Of a DNA stretch of 64,000 nucleotides, positions 63,594-64,000 are shown piece by piece (position 1 is the first letter of the stretch; each line of letters opens with the position of its first letter). Position numbers and translations under genes: made by a program. Under the pieces are notes generated by a model that worked only from the letters and a program-made list of their open reading frames with translations, ran no database searches and had not been told where the DNA came from. Source of the DNA: Seleniibacterium sp963677135 (GTDB taxonomy: Bacteria > Desulfobacterota > Desulfuromonadia > Desulfuromonadales > Geopsychrobacteraceae); NCBI GenBank assembly GCA_963677135.2, contig CAXXLS010000008.1, forward strand, positions 1 through 64,000. Reading direction: 5' to 3'.

Positions 63594-63993
63594 TGTTGTT
63601 TTCTTCACCCCAGATAACCGTAACGCTGACCATTCTGATTGAAGGCAGCGGCGTTTCCGTGTAATCGACCCGCCAACTGAACGTGTTGTTGGGTTCTTCA
63701 AAAACTCCGGACTCTTCACTTTGCACCACCAGGCTCCCCGATGATGCTTCGATTTCGCTCATCTTGTGCTGGGCAAGCAGGGTCGCCTGAGTGATTTTCT
63801 GCAGGCGATCATGGACACCAATGGTCCGGTTGCCCAGGGACAGCAGCGCCGTCAGGGCGATACTGATGATGGCCAGGGCGATCATGATTTCAAGCAGGGT
63901 GAAGCCCGAGCTCGATCTGACCGGTGCTGGCAGGGATTCCCCGCGGTCCGCTGCCCGTTGCAATGCTGTGTGGTGCCTCTGTATTGTTCTCAT
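63559..63993 (-). CDS. gspI: Type II secretion system minor pseudopilin GspI
   Basis: 144 residues. The prepilin site is SSSGFTLLEIMIALAIISIA with Glu5, after a long leader of about 28 residues. The C-terminal domain (FSWRVDYTETPLPSIRMVSV) is of GspI type. ATG 63993 is taken as the start; GTG or later ATG codons are possible because the leader is long. The rest of the operon lies outside the window. Confidence 0.9.
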   Translation of the reverse strand: MRTIQRHHTALQRAADRGESLPAPVRSSSGFTLLEIMIALAIISIALTALLSLGNRTIGVHDRLQKITQATLLAQHKMSEIEASSGSLVVQSEESGVFEEPNNTFSWRVDYTETPLPSIRMVSVTVIWGEENNNEAVTLDSFIF

Positions 63994-64000
63994 AATCAGA

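Overview
The window looks like chromosomal DNA of a Desulfuromonadales-type deltaproteobacterium (Desulfuromonas/Pelobacter/Geobacter relatives). This is an inference from gene content: a NifJ-type pyruvate:ferredoxin oxidoreductase, futalosine-pathway menaquinone genes, an MglA/MglB pair, several PilZ proteins, a general secretion gsp cluster and a FliK/FhlB pair next to dnaX-ebfC-recR. No rRNA is present, so the genus cannot be fixed.

Bases 1-18000 are a motility region. A nonulosonic (legionaminic-type) acid cluster comes first: NeuD-like acetyltransferase, CMP-sugar synthetase, radical SAM protein, PtmE-like nucleotidyltransferase, LegB and LegC. Two Maf/DUF115 flagellin glycosyltransferase genes follow, then flagellin, FlaG, FliD, FliS, a FliT-like protein, a YcgR-like PilZ protein, a diguanylate cyclase, a FliK-like protein and FhlB. 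Five genes in the first 10 kb are broken by single-base indels, mostly in homopolymers, while ptmE-legB-legC are intact. A pair of near-identical sigma-28-like promoters precedes the first maf gene and the flagellin gene.

Bases 17700-29740 hold tRNA-Ser, the SRP RNA, dnaX with an intact programmed frameshift signal, ebfC, recR, nifJ, an AEC transporter, a DUF1820 protein, an aminotransferase behind an Ala-rich attenuator leader, and a GCS2-type glutamate-cysteine ligase. Bases 30060-32290 and, inverted, 43345-44455 are arrays of a mosaic non-coding repeat of about 470 bp, rich in interchangeable hairpins. Between the arrays lie transketolase, envelope proteins, tRNA-Phe, a DAHP synthase behind a Phe-rich attenuator leader, serC, serA and a VanZ-like protein. 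Then come mqnB-mqnD, an unknown gene, mglB-mglA and tRNA-Asn.

Bases 48527-57666 are a 9.1 kb integrative element in tRNA-Asn, flanked by a 52 bp direct repeat. It carries a tyrosine integrase, an AlpA-like regulator, a P4-alpha-like primase/helicase, a PD-(D/E)XK nuclease, a candidate iteron origin and two copies of one 12 bp operator-like palindrome. No capsid genes are visible, so it resembles a phage satellite or small ICE-like island. Just outside attR lies the wreck of a TOTE-type primase gene, which suggests an earlier insertion at the same tRNA. The window ends with a PilZ protein and gspI-J-K-L-M-N on the minus strand.
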